From NCBI GenBank assembly GCA_018970965.1, contig JAGWVG010000131.1, positions 1 through 5,273 on the forward strand: a stretch of 5,273 nucleotides of DNA, read 5' to 3'. Position 1 is the stretch's first letter; each line of letters begins with the position of its first letter. Below the pieces are notes generated by a model that made no database searches, was not told where the DNA came from, and saw nothing but the letters and a program-made list of their open reading frames with translations. Positions 1-5,273 of this stretch are shown here, piece by piece. This DNA is from Alphaproteobacteria bacterium (GTDB lineage Bacteria; Pseudomonadota; Alphaproteobacteria; Sphingomonadales; Sphingomonadaceae). A program made the translations under genes and the position numbers.

Positions 1-1142
1 ATGAAAGCACCAATGATAACCGCGTAAACGGGCAGTCGTGCCGAACAGGTCATGAGCGGGGCGATCAAAATCGTGGTCAACCGATCACGCGGATCTTCGA
101 CGCTGCGTGTCGCCATAATGCCCGGCACCGCACAGGCAAAGGAGGACAGCAGCGGAATGAACGCACGACCCGACAGGCCAACCCCTGCCATAAGACGATC
201 CATGATGAAGGCCGCCCGCACCATATAGCCCGAAGCTTCGAGCAGCAGGATGAAAGCAAAGAGCACCAGAATTTGCGGCAGGAACACAATCACCGCACCA
301 ACACCCGCAATTACGCCATCAATGAGAGCAGATCGCCAGAGCGTATCAGGCAATGTCGCCCGCACCCAGTCAGACAAAAGGCCCAGCCAGCCTTCGATGA
401 GATCAACAGGGGCTTCAGCGGCGGAATAAACCAGTTGAAACATCGCAAATAGTGTTGCGAACAAAATGGCCGGGCCCAGCACAGGATGGAGGACGAAGGC
501 ATCAATTGTGCGCGTAATTTTACGGCCCGGACGTTCTGCGCGAATAGCGCGGCTGGCCATTTGGCGCGCGGCCGAGCGCAAATCTGCGGCGTCGCGCAGG
601 GCCGGCTCTTTTGGCGCGGTCGGCGGTGTGCGGACCGCGTCCGTCAAAAACGCCCTAAGTTGCTCCAGCCCCCGCTTGCGGACAGCCACAGTCGGGATGA
701 CTGGTACGCCCAAGTCTTTGGACAATTGCTCGGGATCCAAGGTCAAGCCATCGCGCTCGGCCAAATCAACCATGTTGAGCGCGACAATGGCGGGCAAGCC
801 AAGGCCAATCAGCTCAATCGCGAAACGCAGATGATTATCCAAATTGCCGGCATCAACGACGATGATGAGCGCATCAGGGCGGCGCTCGCCCGCTTGCCGG
901 CCCATCACAACATCACGCGTCACGGCCTCATCGGGGCTCGTGGGCTGCAGGCTATAGGTGCCGGGCAAATCAACCAATTCAATCGGGCTGCCATCTTCCA
1001 GCGCAAATCGACCGGAATGCCGTTCGACAGTAACCCCGGGATAATTGCCGGTTTTTTGACGCGCACCCGTCAGTGCATTGAACAACGCACTTTTCCCAGC
1101 ATTGGGGTTGCCCACCAAGGCGACCAACGGCAGCGTGCTCAT
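1..1142 (-). CDS. feoB: FeoB, ferrous iron transporter (N-terminal part; gene continues past the left edge)
   Basis: FeoB is the inner-membrane Fe(II) permease with a cytoplasmic GTPase domain at its N terminus. The 380 visible residues, beginning [20 protein letters not shown], show the G-protein motifs in order: G1 GNPNAGKS (11-18), G2 threonine 38 in NYPGVTVE, G3 DLPGTYS (58-64) and G4 NMVD (123-126). A charged helical linker follows (about 180-212), then the membrane core from about residue 220. The core includes the first gate segment [15 protein letters not shown] (Cys337) and the start of the second, [19 protein letters not shown] (Cys366). FeoB proteins are usually 600 residues or more, so roughly the C-terminal third or more lies outside. 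The ATG overlaps the feoA stop as ATGA, and a GAGGTGG Shine-Dalgarno sits 7 bases upstream, which fixes the start. No frameshift or missing motif was seen. Identification is very secure. Confidence 0.97.
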   Translation of the reverse strand, partial: MSTLPLVALVGNPNAGKSALFNALTGARQKTGNYPGVTVERHSGRFALEDGSPIELVDLPGTYSLQPTSPDEAVTRDVVMGRQAGERRPDALIIVVDAGNLDNHLRFAIELIGLGLPAIVALNMVDLAERDGLTLDPEQLSKDLGVPVIPTVAVRKRGLEQLRAFLTDAVRTPPTAPKEPALRDAADLRSAARQMASRAIRAERPGRKITRTIDAFVLHPVLGPAILFATLFAMFQLVYSAAEAPVDLIEGWLGLLSDWVRATLPDTLWRSALIDGVIAGVGAVIVFLPQILVLFAFILLLEASGYMVRAAFIMDRLMAGVGLSGRAFIPLLSSFACAVPGIMATRSVEDPRDRLTTILIAPLMTCSARLPVYAVIIGAF

Positions 1143-1378
1143 GCGGCATCCACCTCAATTGCAGCAGCATGCGTTGCACGGATGGCGACAGTCATACGCC
1201 CCACGCGCACGGCCAGCGGATCCTTGAACAACAGCCACCCGCGATGCAGCGGCTGAACCTCTACGCCCTCATCAAAACCCAAACAGCGCAATCGATGCCC
1301 TTCCGCCTCGCTGAGCCGCGACCAATGGATGCGCGAAATGCGCGCAATCTGGTTCAGCGGCAAAGTATCGAGATGCAC
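1139..1378 (-). CDS. feoA: FeoA, ferrous iron transport accessory protein
   Basis: FeoA is a small cytoplasmic SH3-like protein that works with FeoB in Fe(II) uptake. The 79 residues read [20 protein letters not shown] and carry the family pattern: an N-terminal LDxLP strand, [13 protein letters not shown] in the middle (29-41), then [15 protein letters not shown] (53-67) and a final AAAIEV. The stop TGA overlaps the feoB ATG by 4 bases, so the two are cotranscribed and probably translationally coupled. I chose the GTG start because the family normally begins just before LDxLP, because a weak GGA lies 7 bases upstream, and because the next start upstream (TTG at 1396, giving 85 residues) overlaps a likely -10 hexamer. 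No in-frame ATG precedes the conserved part. No feoC is visible. The identity is firm; the exact start is less certain. Confidence 0.93.
   Translation of the reverse strand: MHLDTLPLNQIARISRIHWSRLSEAEGHRLRCLGFDEGVEVQPLHRGWLLFKDPLAVRVGRMTVAIRATHAAAIEVDAA
1150..1156 (-). promoter_or_regulatory. Ribosome binding site of feoB
   Basis: GAGGTGG on the minus strand lies inside the last codons of feoA, 7 bases before the feoB ATG. It is one of the clearest Shine-Dalgarno sequences in the window. It supports independent initiation of feoB in addition to coupling through the ATGA stop/start overlap. Confidence 0.75.
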
Positions 1379-1396
1379 GGGCGATCCATAAGTCAA

Positions 1397-1402
1397 ATTC
1401 TA
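1397..1402 (-). promoter_or_regulatory. Putative -10 element of the feoAB promoter
   Basis: TAGAAT on the minus strand matches the sigma-70 consensus TATAAT at 5 of 6 bases. It lies 18 bases upstream of the chosen feoA GTG and 3 bases downstream of the Fur-box-like palindrome. The matching -35 region would fall at the upstream edge of that palindrome and is weak, as expected of a regulated promoter. The transcription start would be near 1390, giving a leader of about 12 bases. This is inferred from sequence only. Confidence 0.45.
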
Positions 1403-1405
1403 GTT

Positions 1406-1424
1406 GCGATTGATTATCATTTGC
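1406..1424 (-). promoter_or_regulatory. Fur-box-like operator upstream of feoAB
   Basis: The 19-base minus-strand site GCAAATGATAATCAATCGC is a hyphenated palindrome. Seven of nine positions pair between half-sites around a central A, and it matches the classical Fur consensus GATAATGATAATCATTATC at 14 of 19 positions. The GCAAATGA half also resembles alphaproteobacterial Fur sites. It lies between coq9 and feoA and would cover the -35 and spacer region of the likely feo promoter. Binding of iron-loaded Fur here would block transcription, the expected logic for ferrous iron uptake. Fur itself is not in this window. Confidence 0.72.
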
Positions 1425-1449
1425 TGCGCGTAAAGGCCAGCGATTCCCA

Positions 1450-2118
1450 TCATGTCGCTGGATAGCGCAGCCGCCCCAAAAAACGCGCCATGCTAAAATG
1501 CCGGGTGCCGCCATTGGTCCAGCGTGCTTTTGCTTTTTCAAACTGCATCACATTGTCGATCCGCCGGGCCAGAAAAGCACGCGTGTCTGCCCAATCCTCG
1601 CTCTCATCATTCACAAAAACCAGCAAAGTTGCCGTGTAAACTGAGCCCAAAATGGCACGCTTGGTATAATGGTTATAATCAGCGGATTGATCGCCCGCGG
1701 CACGCCACATTTTATCCGCCGCGCGCCAGCCCAATTGAGCGGCCTGTTTTGCGTGACGCGGATTGGCAAGCCATGTCTGCGCACGGCGCAGCGCCTCGCG
1801 GTGCGGCGCAAGGAGCGCAAGACGCGCTTCCACCAGCGCGGTAATCCGTTCCCGAATTTTCATTCCTGCCAATTGCGCGGGCGAAAAGGCGGCAAGCATC
1901 GCGGCATCAATTTGGGCAAACCACGCCTCAATCATCTGGCCTGCACCATCCGGAAAAGCGAGGCGTGCCACATCCACATCAACGCCCAGCCGGGCTGCAC
2001 TGGCTTCCAGCGCAGCCATAGTCCAACCGTCAAACGCCGCATCGGCCGGAAGAGCGGCCGCCAAAAGGGCGCGCACATCATCCAGCGTCATTTCGTCAAC
2101 GTTCAAAGTCACGGTCAA
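1450..2118 (-). CDS. coq9: COQ9 family protein (ubiquinone biosynthesis)
   Basis: COQ9-family proteins have a TetR-like fold, bind lipid or isoprenoid, and assist the hydroxylation steps of ubiquinone synthesis, where mitochondrial COQ9 partners COQ7. The 222 residues have an N-terminal helical part (TLDDVRALLAAALP) and the diagnostic C-terminal block GDQSADYNHYTKRAILGSVY (142-161), followed by ATLLVFVNDESEDWADTRAFLARRIDNVMQFEKAK. This matches the mitochondrial pattern GDxSxDxNxYTxRA then D-S-x-x-x-x-DT-x-x-FLxxR. The start is uncertain. TTG at 2118 has GGAAGG 4 bases upstream, GTG at 2112 has the same site 10 bases upstream, and the first ATG (2091, giving 213 residues) has no good site. The gene is divergent from the PuuD-like gene and lies upstream of feoAB on the same strand, separated from it by the Fur-box promoter with no obvious terminator. 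Confidence 0.93.
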   Translation of the reverse strand: MTVTLNVDEMTLDDVRALLAAALPADAAFDGWTMAALEASAARLGVDVDVARLAFPDGAGQMIEAWFAQIDAAMLAAFSPAQLAGMKIRERITALVEARLALLAPHREALRRAQTWLANPRHAKQAAQLGWRAADKMWRAAGDQSADYNHYTKRAILGSVYTATLLVFVNDESEDWADTRAFLARRIDNVMQFEKAKARWTNGGTRHFSMARFLGRLRYPAT

Positions 2119-2208
2119 AGCGCCTTCCCAGCAATAAGGTGACAGCCCTTAGATGGAGTGGTAGGACTGGTTCGTCAATTAATGCACCAATTTATGGGGG
2201 TCGTCACT
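2119..2208. promoter_or_regulatory. Divergent intergenic region, coq9 / PuuD-like gene
   Basis: This 90-base gap must hold the promoters of both outward-facing genes. On the minus strand, TTGACG (2173-2178) matches the -35 consensus at 5 of 6 bases, with a poor -10 (CATCTA, 2150-2155) 17 bases on. It is a tentative coq9 promoter. On the plus strand a GGGGG run (2196-2200) lies 8 bases before ATG 2209 and serves as the likely ribosome binding site. I saw no convincing plus-strand -35/-10 pair and no operator palindrome. Confidence 0.4.
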
Positions 2209-2781
2209 ATGGCGAAATTTTTTGGAAATCTGTGGGCGGTGGTCGCCGTTGGCGCCATTCTCGCACTTGGCCTGTTGTTCGGCCATATGGGTGGCATCGG
2301 CAACGTAAAGGGATGGATGACATTCCTGCACGTGCTGGTTGGCATCATGTGGATTGGCCATCTCTATTATTTCAATTTCACCCAAATTCCGACCATGCCG
2401 AAAATCCCGGCCGAGCTGAAACCGGGCGTGTCGAAATATATCGCGCCAGAAGCATTGTTCTGGTTCCGCTGGGGTGCCGCTTTCACGGTGCTGACCGGCC
2501 TTCTGGTCGCCTGGATCAGCCAATATCTGGTCGATGCGCTGACGTTGCAAACCGGCTATCGCGCAATTGGTATTGGCATGTGGCTGGCGCTGATCATGGC
2601 GTTCAACGTTTGGTTCATCATCTGGCCGAACCAGAAGCGCGCTTTGGGCCTTGTCGAGGCCGATGATGCCACCAAGGCGAAATCAGCCACAACCGCGATG
2701 ATGTTCAGCCGTACGAACACGCTGCTTTCCATCCCCATGCTGCTGTGCATGGTGATGCAGAATCTGGGCGGCACATTCTAA
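2209..2781 (+). CDS. PuuD-type urate hydroxylase membrane-domain protein (Urate_ox_N family), no cytochrome domain
   Basis: This 190-residue integral membrane protein resembles the N-terminal membrane domain of PuuD urate hydroxylases (Urate_ox_N, formerly DUF989). The recognisable core is NVKGWMTFLHVLVGIMWIGH followed by LYYFNFTQIPTMPKIP (32-67), then ALFWFRWGAAFTVLTGLLVAW (82-102). Five membrane segments can be read at about 7-26, 36-57, 83-108, 118-139 and 170-187. The only cysteine is Cys180, so there is no CxxCH haem site. The C-terminal cytochrome c domain of true PuuD is absent, and no purine genes are nearby, so urate oxidation is doubtful. Histidines 26, 41 and 51 lie in or near membrane segments and could hold a cofactor. 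ATG 2209 was chosen for its GGGGG ribosome site; ATG 2194 or GTG 2158 would add 5 or 17 residues. Family placement is fairly sure; the function is unknown. Confidence 0.82.
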   Translation: MAKFFGNLWAVVAVGAILALGLLFGHMGGIGNVKGWMTFLHVLVGIMWIGHLYYFNFTQIPTMPKIPAELKPGVSKYIAPEALFWFRWGAAFTVLTGLLVAWISQYLVDALTLQTGYRAIGIGMWLALIMAFNVWFIIWPNQKRALGLVEADDATKAKSATTAMMFSRTNTLLSIPMLLCMVMQNLGGTF

Positions 2782-3707
2782 TCGCCTTTTGATCGGTCGG
2801 GCTGGCGCACCAAAATGAGCGCCAGCCCGATCATCACGGCGCCCACCCAATCAGCCGGCGCCAGCTTTTCACCATAGCTGATCCAGCCCATAGTGGCCGA
2901 CACAACGGGTTGCGTAAGCAACGCCAGCCCAAAGACCAGCGGGCTCACACGGCCCAACGCAAACACCATCATCCCCTGACCAATAAGCTGGCTGACCACT
3001 GCGAGCGCGATAACTGGCGTCCAGTTGCTGGGCATAATGCGCTCTCCCAAAAACAGGGCGATGAGCAGCAATGGGCCAATGGTTGCAACGGTGGACCACG
3101 CCAGCAAGGTCCAGCTTTGGAGATGTTGGCGCGCTTGAACCACGAACACCAAATAGCCCGTATAGAAAATCCCGCCTGCCAAGCAGAGCATATCGCCGAG
3201 CAAATGGTCACGGCTTAATTCAGCGGATCGTCCCACCAACAGCGCGGCCCCCGCTGCTGCAATCACAAAGGCCATCGCCTCGCGCCGATTGGGCAGACTG
3301 CGCGCAACGATGAACCCCCAAATCGGGAAAAACAGGCTGGCCGCATTTGCAAAGAGCGTTGCATTGGCCAGCTTGGTTTTCAAAATACCAATATGCCAGG
3401 CCGCCAAATCTGCGGCGAAAAACAGGCCGGATAGCAGCATTGTTATGTAAAGCGCGCGGCTGGGCAACCAGCGCGGCTGCCCGCGCATGCGGGCAATAAC
3501 GAACAGGAAGGGCGCGGCCAATGCCATGCGCCACATGGCAGATGCACTGGGCCCAACATCCGCCAACCGCACCAACCACGGCCCAAAGGCCAGCGCAAAA
3601 TTTCCAAGAAAAAGGGCCCCATAGACAGCCAAGCGGCTGCCGCCCTCAGATTGCGGCAAGGCAGGATTAGGCGAAGGTTGCGGTTGCGTGTTTCCCATCT
3701 GCTCCAT
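2778..3707 (-). CDS. EamA/DMT-superfamily transporter
   Basis: This 309-residue inner-membrane protein has the ten-helix, two-repeat layout of EamA (DMT superfamily) permeases. After a polar N-terminal tail of about 24 residues, the first repeat runs from about 25 to 160 and includes TKLANATLFANAASLFFPIWGF (111-132). The second repeat (about 168-300) ends in the typical LLTQPVVSATMGWISYGEKLAPADWVGAVMIGLALIL, with its conserved Gln-Pro and Glu280. Family members export metabolites, amino acids or sugars; the substrate cannot be read from the sequence. ATG 3707 was chosen. ATG 3698, three codons later, has GGAG very close upstream and is a fair alternative. The gene converges with the PuuD-like gene, their stops sharing 2778-2781, and diverges from the alkene reductase across a 42-base gap. 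Confidence 0.93.
   Translation of the reverse strand: MEQMGNTQPQPSPNPALPQSEGGSRLAVYGALFLGNFALAFGPWLVRLADVGPSASAMWRMALAAPFLFVIARMRGQPRWLPSRALYITMLLSGLFFAADLAAWHIGILKTKLANATLFANAASLFFPIWGFIVARSLPNRREAMAFVIAAAGAALLVGRSAELSRDHLLGDMLCLAGGIFYTGYLVFVVQARQHLQSWTLLAWSTVATIGPLLLIALFLGERIMPSNWTPVIALAVVSQLIGQGMMVFALGRVSPLVFGLALLTQPVVSATMGWISYGEKLAPADWVGAVMIGLALILVRQPDRSKGD
2797..2830 (+). terminator. Perfect 12-bp hairpin after the PuuD-like gene, inside the end of the transporter gene
   Basis: The arms TCGGGCTGGCGC (2797-2808) and GCGCCAGCCCGA (2819-2830) are exact reverse complements around a 10-base loop. Two more pairs, one a G-U wobble, can extend the base. The hairpin starts 15 bases after the PuuD-like stop codon. 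No U-run follows on either strand, so it is not a textbook intrinsic terminator. It may still end the plus-strand transcript or protect its 3' end. It also lies in codons for the last residues of the minus-strand transporter. The structure is certain as an inverted repeat; its role is inferred. Confidence 0.5.
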
Positions 3708-3739
3708 ATCCCGAACCCCGACTCACAAAGCAACAGTAC

Positions 3740-3746
3740 AGGGGAG
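3740..3746 (+). promoter_or_regulatory. Ribosome binding site of the alkene reductase gene
   Basis: AGGGGAG lies 3 bases before ATG 3750. It is a strong though slightly close Shine-Dalgarno. It decides the start in favour of MSTLFDPI over longer in-frame extensions that would run back through the divergent transporter gene. Confidence 0.7.
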
Positions 3747-3749
3747 CAC

Positions 3750-4826
3750 ATGTCGACTCTTTTTGATCCCATCGCGCTTGGCGATATTCACTGCCCAAAT
3801 CGCATTTTGATGGCACCGCTGACGCGCGGCCGAGCCAGCGCAGGCCATGTGCCCAATGATTTGATGCGGCTTTATTATGAGCAGCGGGCAAGTGCCGGGC
3901 TGATTATCTCTGAAGCGACGGGCATTTCGCAAGAAGGGCTTGGCTGGCCCTCGGCGCCGGGGATCTGGACTGAGGCTCAGACCGAAGGCTGGAAGCCGAT
4001 TACTGATGCCGTCCACAAAGCGGGCGGCCGCATCATCTTGCAGATGTGGCATATGGGCCGCTTGGTCCATTCCAGCTTCAACAACGGCGCGCCGGGTGTT
4101 TCTGCCTCTGCCACAACTGGCCCCGGCCACGCCTATACGGCAACCGGAAAGCAGCCTTTAGAACAGGCGCGCGCGCTGCGGTTGGATGAAATGCCCCGCC
4201 TCGTGGCCGATTATGTGAAGGCCGCTGAAAATGCCAAAGCTGCAGGCTTTGATGGCGTGCAGATTCACAGCGCCAATGGCTATCTGCTCGATCAATTCCT
4301 CCGCGATAATAGCAACCTGCGTGATGATGATTATGGCGGCAGCATTGAAAACCGCATCCGCCTGTTGCGCGAAGTTACCGAGGCTGTCGCCGGTGTCTGG
4401 GGCGCATCGCGTGTCTCTGTGCGCCTTTCGCCCAATGGCGATTCTCAGGGCGTGGATGATAGCAACCCCGAGCCGCTGTTCACGGCGGCAGCAGCCGCCT
4501 TGCAGAAAATTGGCATTGGCTTTTTGGAGCTTCGGGAACCGGGCCCCGATGGCACTTTTGGGCGCACCGATGTGCCCAAGCAATCCCCCGCCATTCGCCG
4601 CGCATTCACCAATCCGCTGGTGCTCAATTCTGATCTGACGGCACAAAGCGGTGCAGCGCTTGTTACATCAGGCGCGGCGGATGCTGTCAGCTATGGCCGT
4701 CCATTTATTTCCAACCCCGATCTTGTCGAGCGCATCCGCGACGGCAAGGCGTGGGCCGAAAATAATCTCGCAACTTGGTATTCGGCAGGCCCAGAAGGCT
4801 ATACCGATTATCCAACTGCCGCTTAA
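3750..4826 (+). CDS. Alkene reductase, Old Yellow Enzyme family (NemA-like, FMN-dependent)
   Basis: This soluble flavoenzyme would reduce activated C=C bonds (enones, maleimides, possibly nitro compounds or nitrate esters) with NAD(P)H through FMN. The 358-residue length is typical for the family. The TIM-barrel landmarks are in order: MAPLTRGRA (21-29, Thr25 near the flavin), ILQMWHMGR (96-104, Gln98), the active-site segment VQIHSANGYLLDQFL (170-184) with substrate-binding His173/Asn176 and proton-donor Tyr178, then RDDDYGGSIENRIRLLREV (191-209). VSVRLSPNG (222-230, Arg225), the phosphate-binding YGRPFISNPDL (315-325) and a C-terminal EGYTDYP follow. All key residues are present. The transporter gene 42 bases away is divergent; a TTGCGT-N17-TATCCC pair (3684-3712) is a weak promoter candidate. 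The native substrate is not readable from the sequence; detoxification of electrophiles is a family-based guess. Confidence 0.95.
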   Translation: MSTLFDPIALGDIHCPNRILMAPLTRGRASAGHVPNDLMRLYYEQRASAGLIISEATGISQEGLGWPSAPGIWTEAQTEGWKPITDAVHKAGGRIILQMWHMGRLVHSSFNNGAPGVSASATTGPGHAYTATGKQPLEQARALRLDEMPRLVADYVKAAENAKAAGFDGVQIHSANGYLLDQFLRDNSNLRDDDYGGSIENRIRLLREVTEAVAGVWGASRVSVRLSPNGDSQGVDDSNPEPLFTAAAAALQKIGIGFLELREPGPDGTFGRTDVPKQSPAIRRAFTNPLVLNSDLTAQSGAALVTSGAADAVSYGRPFISNPDLVERIRDGKAWAENNLATWYSAGPEGYTDYPTAA

Positions 4827-4930
4827 CAGGCGCACATAGGCAAGCGGGGCTCAGGCCGTGTGCCGGGCCCCAGCTTGCCGCATCTCAATCAGCGCTTGAA
4901 TGTCGGGCACGGGCGTTTTAGCCACGTCGC
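4827..4930. other. Intergenic gap between the alkene reductase gene and lnt
   Basis: About 104 bases hold the hairpin described separately and, presumably, the lnt promoter. I found no good -35/-10 pair and no strong Shine-Dalgarno. A minus-strand reading frame ending at TGA 4851-4853 gives a protein-like tail, VAKTPVPDIQALIEMRQAG, but it has no convincing start and runs antisense into lnt, so I do not call a gene. Confidence 0.4.
4839..4879 (+). terminator. GC-rich hairpin after the alkene reductase gene
   Basis: GGCAAGC (4839-4845) pairs with GCTTGCC (4873-4879), and GGGGC (4846-4850) with GCCCC (4867-4871), leaving a single bulged A at 4872 and a 16-base loop with a small GGC/GCC inner pair. 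It begins 12 bases after the TAA stop. As with the hairpin after the PuuD-like gene, no U-run follows. It may end or stabilise the alkene reductase mRNA before lnt. The fold is clear; termination is inferred. Confidence 0.5.
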
Positions 4931-5273
4931 GTGCTACGTTATCCCAAGATGCTTGCTTTTGCCGCAGGGCTGGTTTCAGCCACAGGCTTTGCGCCTTTGG
5001 GCTATTGGCCGCTCACGCTCGCCGCATGTGCGCTGCTTTTCCATCTGGTACGATCCGCCAAATCATGGCGCGCCGCATTGGGACGGAGCTATAGCTTTGG
5101 GCTGGGCCACTTCATCCTCGGGCTTAATTGGATTGCGGGGGCCTTCCACTACCAAAATGCCATGCCCCCGTGGCTGGGCTGGGTCGCGGTCATTGGGCTA
5201 TCCCTCTATCTCGCCCTATTCGCGATGGCCGCCTTTGGACTGGCCTGGCGGATCGCCAAAAAATGGCGTGATA
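4931..5273 (+). CDS. lnt: Apolipoprotein N-acyltransferase Lnt (N-terminal part; continues past the right edge)
   Basis: Lnt is an inner-membrane enzyme that adds the third acyl chain to bacterial lipoproteins. The 114 visible residues match the family's N-terminal membrane region. LAFAAGLVSATGFAPLGYWPLTLAACALLFHL (8-39) is the usual first membrane hairpin with its GFAPL motif. SYSFGLGHFILGLNWIAGAFHY (53-74) follows, then LGWVAVIGLSLYLALFAMAAFGLAWRIAKKW (82-112). The family is about 500 residues long, so the nitrilase-like domain with its Glu-Lys-Cys triad lies outside and cannot be checked. The start is uncertain: GTG 4931 gives MLRYPKML, a typical short basic lead-in, and ATG 4949 would remove six residues; neither has a strong ribosome site. 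An in-frame stop at 4919-4921 limits any longer form. In many alphaproteobacteria lnt follows a CorC/TlyC-like gene; here an alkene reductase precedes it. Confidence 0.9.
   Translation, partial: MLRYPKMLAFAAGLVSATGFAPLGYWPLTLAACALLFHLVRSAKSWRAALGRSYSFGLGHFILGLNWIAGAFHYQNAMPPWLGWVAVIGLSLYLALFAMAAFGLAWRIAKKWRD

Noticed and set aside
466..1256. Long plus-strand open frames of 122 and 256 residues
   Set aside because: They are antisense to feoB, whose motifs on the minus strand are unmistakable. Their translations show no family pattern.
1669..2142. Plus-strand open frames of 157 and 124 residues
   Set aside because: They are antisense shadows of coq9, which has clear family motifs.
2139..2666. 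Plus-strand open frame of 175 residues overlapping the PuuD-like gene
   Set aside because: It is a shifted frame of the membrane-protein gene with a composition typical of a shadow frame.
2209..2781. Calling the membrane protein a functional urate hydroxylase
   Set aside because: Cytochrome c domain and urate-pathway neighbours are absent; only the membrane-domain family is supported.
4158..4646. Minus-strand open frame of 162 residues
   Set aside because: It is antisense to the alkene reductase active-site region; no independent ribosome site or recognisable domain.
4851..5009. Minus-strand open frame reading LRQKQASWDNVARDVAKTPV and PDIQALIEMRQAGARHTA, ending at TGA 4851-4853
   Set aside because: It looks protein-like, but it has no ATG, GTG or TTG before GTG 4925, lies mostly antisense to the start of lnt, and passes through a hairpin. 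I recognise no family. A protein search of the 50 residues would settle it: consistent homologues would revive it.
1..5273. A novel multi-gene system (defence, mobile or biosynthetic island)
   Set aside because: Nearly all coding space is explained by common families with intact motifs. There is no repeat array, integrase, transposase, toxin-antitoxin pair or shift in composition visible by eye.

Overview
The window reads as ordinary chromosome of an alphaproteobacterium, most likely of the Sphingomonadales. Three things suggest this. A bacterial COQ9-family gene lies directly upstream of feoAB. There is a short stand-alone PuuD-type (Urate_ox_N) membrane protein of a kind I know from sphingomonad genomes. 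The base composition is moderately GC-rich, with an alphaproteobacterial style of coding. The lineage is an inference; no rRNA or tRNA is present to confirm it. No phage, IS element, CRISPR array or RNA gene was seen.

Left part (1-2118, all minus strand): a COQ9-like ubiquinone-biosynthesis protein, then feoA and feoB. feoB runs off the left edge, so only its N-terminal 380 residues are visible. feoA and feoB overlap by 4 bases (ATGA). The short gap between coq9 and feoA holds a good Fur-box-like palindrome followed at once by a TAGAAT -10-like hexamer, so ferrous iron uptake appears to have its own iron-repressed promoter.

Middle part (2119-3707): a 90-base divergent gap leads to a plus-strand gene for a 190-residue, five-helix membrane protein matching the membrane domain of PuuD urate hydroxylase, without the cytochrome c domain. 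It converges with a minus-strand EamA/DMT-family transporter. The two stop codons overlap by 4 bases, and a perfect 12-bp GC-rich hairpin lies in the overlap zone, inside the transporter's 3' coding end.

Right part (3708-5273): the transporter is divergent, by only 42 bases, from an Old Yellow Enzyme family alkene reductase with an intact active site. A second strong hairpin follows that gene. The window ends in the first 114 residues of lnt (apolipoprotein N-acyltransferase), which runs off the right edge.

The genes are mostly housekeeping and do not form one pathway. The only clear functional unit is feoAB under probable Fur control. I do not see an undescribed multi-gene system. The more interesting points are the Fur operator geometry, the PuuD-like membrane domain without a cytochrome, and the two U-less hairpins at nearly the same distance after the two complete plus-strand genes.
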